A DNA stretch of 5,657 bases from Pseudomonadota bacterium (GTDB lineage Bacteria > Pseudomonadota > Alphaproteobacteria > Caulobacterales > Caulobacteraceae). Below are positions 4,187 to 5,657 of the stretch, one piece after another (positions within the stretch are counted from its first letter, which is position 1; each line of letters starts with the position of its first letter). The DNA lies in NCBI GenBank assembly GCA_023433655.1, contig JAEYUE010000182.1, positions 1 through 5,657 on the forward strand. Direction: 5' to 3'. The notes beneath the pieces were generated by a model, which made no database searches, was not told the origin of the DNA, and was given only the letters and a program-made list of their open reading frames with translations. A program made the position numbers and the translations under genes.

Positions 4187-4717
4187 ATGAGTCTGACCGA
4201 GTTGATGCCCAGCGACGATACCATTCCCACCGCCGGACGCGACCGCGCGGCCGTCGTCGACGACTTCGCCCGTTCGGAGCTGTTCGACCGCACCTTCCGC
4301 GAGGGGATGGAGCTGGTCGAGGAGACCGCCGCCTATCTGGACGGCGACGGGCGGCGGGAGTCCAAGCTGCTGTCGCGGTCCACCGCCCTGGCCTACGCCG
4401 GTGAGAGCATGAAGCTGACCACCCGGCTGATGCAGATCGCCTCCTGGCTGCTGGTCCAGCGGGCGGTGCGCGAGGGCGACATGACCGCGGCGGCGGCCTG
4501 CGAGCCACGCTACCGCCTGGCCGAGCGCAAGGTCGAGGCCGAGCCGACCCACCCCGAACTGCCCATCGCCCTGATCGAATATCTGGTCCGCACCGAGAAG
4601 CTGTACGACCGCGTCCTGCACCTGGACCGCCGCATGTACCTGGACGCGCCGGAGGAAGAGGCGGTCAATCCCGTGCAGAGCCAGCTGGACCGGCTGGCGG
4701 CGGCGTTCCGGCAGTGA
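4187..4717 (+). CDS. rcdA: RcdA, DUF1465 adaptor for regulated ClpXP proteolysis
   Basis: The 176-residue protein belongs to DUF1465, whose Caulobacter member RcdA works with CpdR (and PopA with cyclic-di-GMP) to deliver CtrA, TacA and other substrates to the ClpXP protease at the stalked pole. The conserved helical core is visible: FARSELFDRTFREGMELVEE at residues 27-46, AAYLDGDGRRESKLLSR at 48-64, a long helix with ALAYAGESMKLTTRLMQIAS at 67-86, then a further helix with EPRYRLAERK around 106-115 and LPIALIEYLVRTEKLYDRVL around 125-144. This fits a helical bundle with an acidic, probably flexible, tail. It is cytosolic. The start at 4187 is the likeliest Met, although no clear Shine-Dalgarno precedes it; in-frame Mets at 4139 and 4205 are alternatives. 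The stop overlaps the start of the next gene (GTGA). A GAGTC methylation site overlaps the start codon. Confidence 0.9.
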   Translation: MSLTELMPSDDTIPTAGRDRAAVVDDFARSELFDRTFREGMELVEETAAYLDGDGRRESKLLSRSTALAYAGESMKLTTRLMQIASWLLVQRAVREGDMTAAAACEPRYRLAERKVEAEPTHPELPIALIEYLVRTEKLYDRVLHLDRRMYLDAPEEEAVNPVQSQLDRLAAAFRQ

Positions 4718-5079
4718 GCCGCCGGCGGTGCTGGCTGATCGCGGTCGCCGGCGTGGTAGTGGTGCTGACCGTTCTGTCCGCTGTCGTGCTGATGAGCGAG
4801 CGATCGCTGGTGGTGATCCACAATCGCAGCAGCGGGCCGCTGAACCTGTCGGTCGAGACCACCAATCGTGGGCAGTTCACCTGGCAGGGTGAGTTGGGGC
4901 CCGGGGAGCGGGTCATTCGTGTCGCGCGCTTCTCCGACAACAGCTTCGTGGTCGTTTGCCGCGACGAGGCTGGCATCCATCGGACGCGGGGCGGCTACGT
5001 GACCAACGGGTTGGCGCAGAAGGTCGATATAGTGGCGAACGGCTGCGCCTCGGTGAGGATCGACATCGCTGTAGCGTAG
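4714..5079 (+). CDS. Unrecognised single-pass membrane-anchored protein coupled to rcdA
   Basis: I do not recognise this 121-residue protein. It starts with GTG at 4714, overlapping the rcdA stop by 4 bp (GTGA), so its translation is probably coupled. The N-terminus is a basic MSRRR followed by a strongly hydrophobic helix (residues about 7-27, rich in V/L/A), which reads as a signal anchor placing the remainder outside the cytoplasm. The remaining 90 or so residues alternate hydrophobic and polar positions as in beta strands (SLVVIHNRSSGPLNLSVE at 31-48, ERVIRVARF at 65-73, SFVVVCRDE at 77-85, VRIDIAV at 114-120) with two cysteines, 82 and 111, possibly a disulfide. This suggests a small periplasmic beta-sandwich. 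The codon pattern is ordinary for the window. Its stop is 2 bp from the convergent transpeptidase stop. Confidence 0.75.
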   Translation: MSRRRCWLIAVAGVVVVLTVLSAVVLMSERSLVVIHNRSSGPLNLSVETTNRGQFTWQGELGPGERVIRVARFSDNSFVVVCRDEAGIHRTRGGYVTNGLAQKVDIVANGCASVRIDIAVA

Positions 5080-5081
5080 CC

Positions 5082-5657
5082 CTATGGCCCGACGTCGTCG
5101 GCGTCGCGGCCGCGGCCGTCGTCGACCACCTTGGGCAGGCTGACGGCGATGCCGAGGGCCTCGGCCAGCTTGTCGTCGCGGCCGTAGACGTCCTCGCGGA
5201 AGGCGACGCGGCCCTGGCCATCGACGAAGGCGGTCCAGTACAGCAGGCGTACGGTGATCTCGCGGCCGGTCTGGATGCGTTTGGTCTCCCGGGTGTCCTG
5301 GGCCTCGTCGAACTGGGCCAGAAGGGCGGGGTCGGGCGACAGCAGCAGGCGCGCGAACTCGACCGCGTCCTGCACCCGGACGCAGCCGTGGCTGCGCTGG
5401 CGCATGGCCAGGTTGAAGGCCGACTTGGTCGGGGTGTCGTGCAGGAAGATGGCGTAGCTGTCGCGCAGCTCGAACTTCACATAGCCCAGCGCGGCCGTCG
5501 GGCCGGCGCGCTGGATGACCATGCCGTTCGAGATGTACATGTTATTGGCCGCCAGGTAGCCGGGGCCCTTGGGCAGGATCTCGTTGCGGGCGATCGAGGC
5601 CGGCACGTACCAGGGGGGATTGGCCACCACCGAGGCGAACTGCTTCTCGAGGCTGGG
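5082..5657 (-). CDS. YkuD-family L,D-transpeptidase, 5' end missing (runs off right edge)
   Basis: The frame is open from the right edge to a TAG at 5082-5084, giving the C-terminal 191 residues. They match the large YcbB/LdtD-type L,D-transpeptidases that make 3-3 peptidoglycan cross-links in the periplasm: VVANPPWYVPASIARNEILP at fragment residues 10-29, a substrate-site segment LGYVKFEL at 57-64, FLHDTPTK at 71-78 with the conserved histidine at 73, and the catalytic SHGCVRV at 89-95 with nucleophile Cys92. The HDTP-to-SHGC spacing is normal, so the enzyme looks active. A short Asp/Gly-rich tail follows. The N-terminal part, expected to hold a signal peptide and perhaps a peptidoglycan-binding domain, lies outside the window. 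The GTG at 5630 is an internal valine codon rather than the start: the conserved sequence continues upstream to 5657. Confidence 0.93.
   Translation of the reverse strand, partial: PSLEKQFASVVANPPWYVPASIARNEILPKGPGYLAANNMYISNGMVIQRAGPTAALGYVKFELRDSYAIFLHDTPTKSAFNLAMRQRSHGCVRVQDAVEFARLLLSPDPALLAQFDEAQDTRETKRIQTGREITVRLLYWTAFVDGQGRVAFREDVYGRDDKLAEALGIAVSLPKVVDDGRGRDADDVGP

Noticed and set aside
4079..4621. 180-codon minus-strand frame opposite rcdA
   Set aside because: It is an antisense shadow of rcdA with no recognisable motifs, and rcdA has clear family similarity.
4510..4980. 156-codon minus-strand frame spanning the rcdA end and the membrane-protein gene
   Set aside because: It is an antisense shadow. 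The plus-strand frames have a convincing RcdA core, a signal anchor and a coupled start.

Overview
The window looks like chromosomal DNA from a high-GC alphaproteobacterium, most likely Caulobacterales (Caulobacter/Brevundimonas-like). The evidence is very high GC with strong third-position GC, several families typical of or largely confined to alphaproteobacteria (DUF1013/TrcR, DUF1465/RcdA, DUF1192), and protein sequences that read like Caulobacterales orthologues. The genus is an inference. I see no mobile element, CRISPR array, tRNA, rRNA or phage gene. The DNA is almost fully coding and no gap exceeds about 215 bp.

Left part (1-1342): on the minus strand, flavin prenyltransferase ubiX overlaps by 4 bp a downstream TIGR02444/DUF2390-family gene that runs off the left edge. 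Diverging from ubiX on the plus strand is a 57-residue DUF465 (YdcH-like) coiled-coil protein, closed by a textbook intrinsic terminator (13-bp perfect stem, GCGA loop, T-run).

Middle part (1340-3812): trcR (DUF1013), the RNA-polymerase-tracking cell-cycle regulator, lies on the minus strand. Its leader can form a 10-bp GAAA-capped stem-loop close to the predicted transcript 5' end. Diverging from it is a plus-strand gene for a probably exported two-domain protein: a CVNH (cyanovirin-N-like) lectin repeat fused to a two-motif beta/gamma-crystallin calcium-binding domain. This gene abuts, with no spacer, the convergent PIG3-type NAD(P)H-quinone oxidoreductase gene.

Right part (3813-5657): a plus-strand run of a DUF1192 small protein, rcdA (DUF1465, ClpXP adaptor in CtrA/TacA turnover) and a translationally coupled, unrecognised single-pass membrane protein. 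It converges, after 2 bp, on a YkuD L,D-transpeptidase gene truncated by the right edge.

How the genes relate: the two best-characterised ones, trcR and rcdA, both act on the CtrA cell-cycle circuit (accumulation versus proteolysis) and lie about 2.2 kb apart. ubiX and the quinone oxidoreductase touch quinone metabolism, and the L,D-transpeptidase remodels peptidoglycan. The window is mainly conserved housekeeping chromosome. I do not see a self-evident new multi-gene system. The most notable items are the lectin/crystallin fusion, the trcR leader structure and the unknown protein coupled to rcdA.
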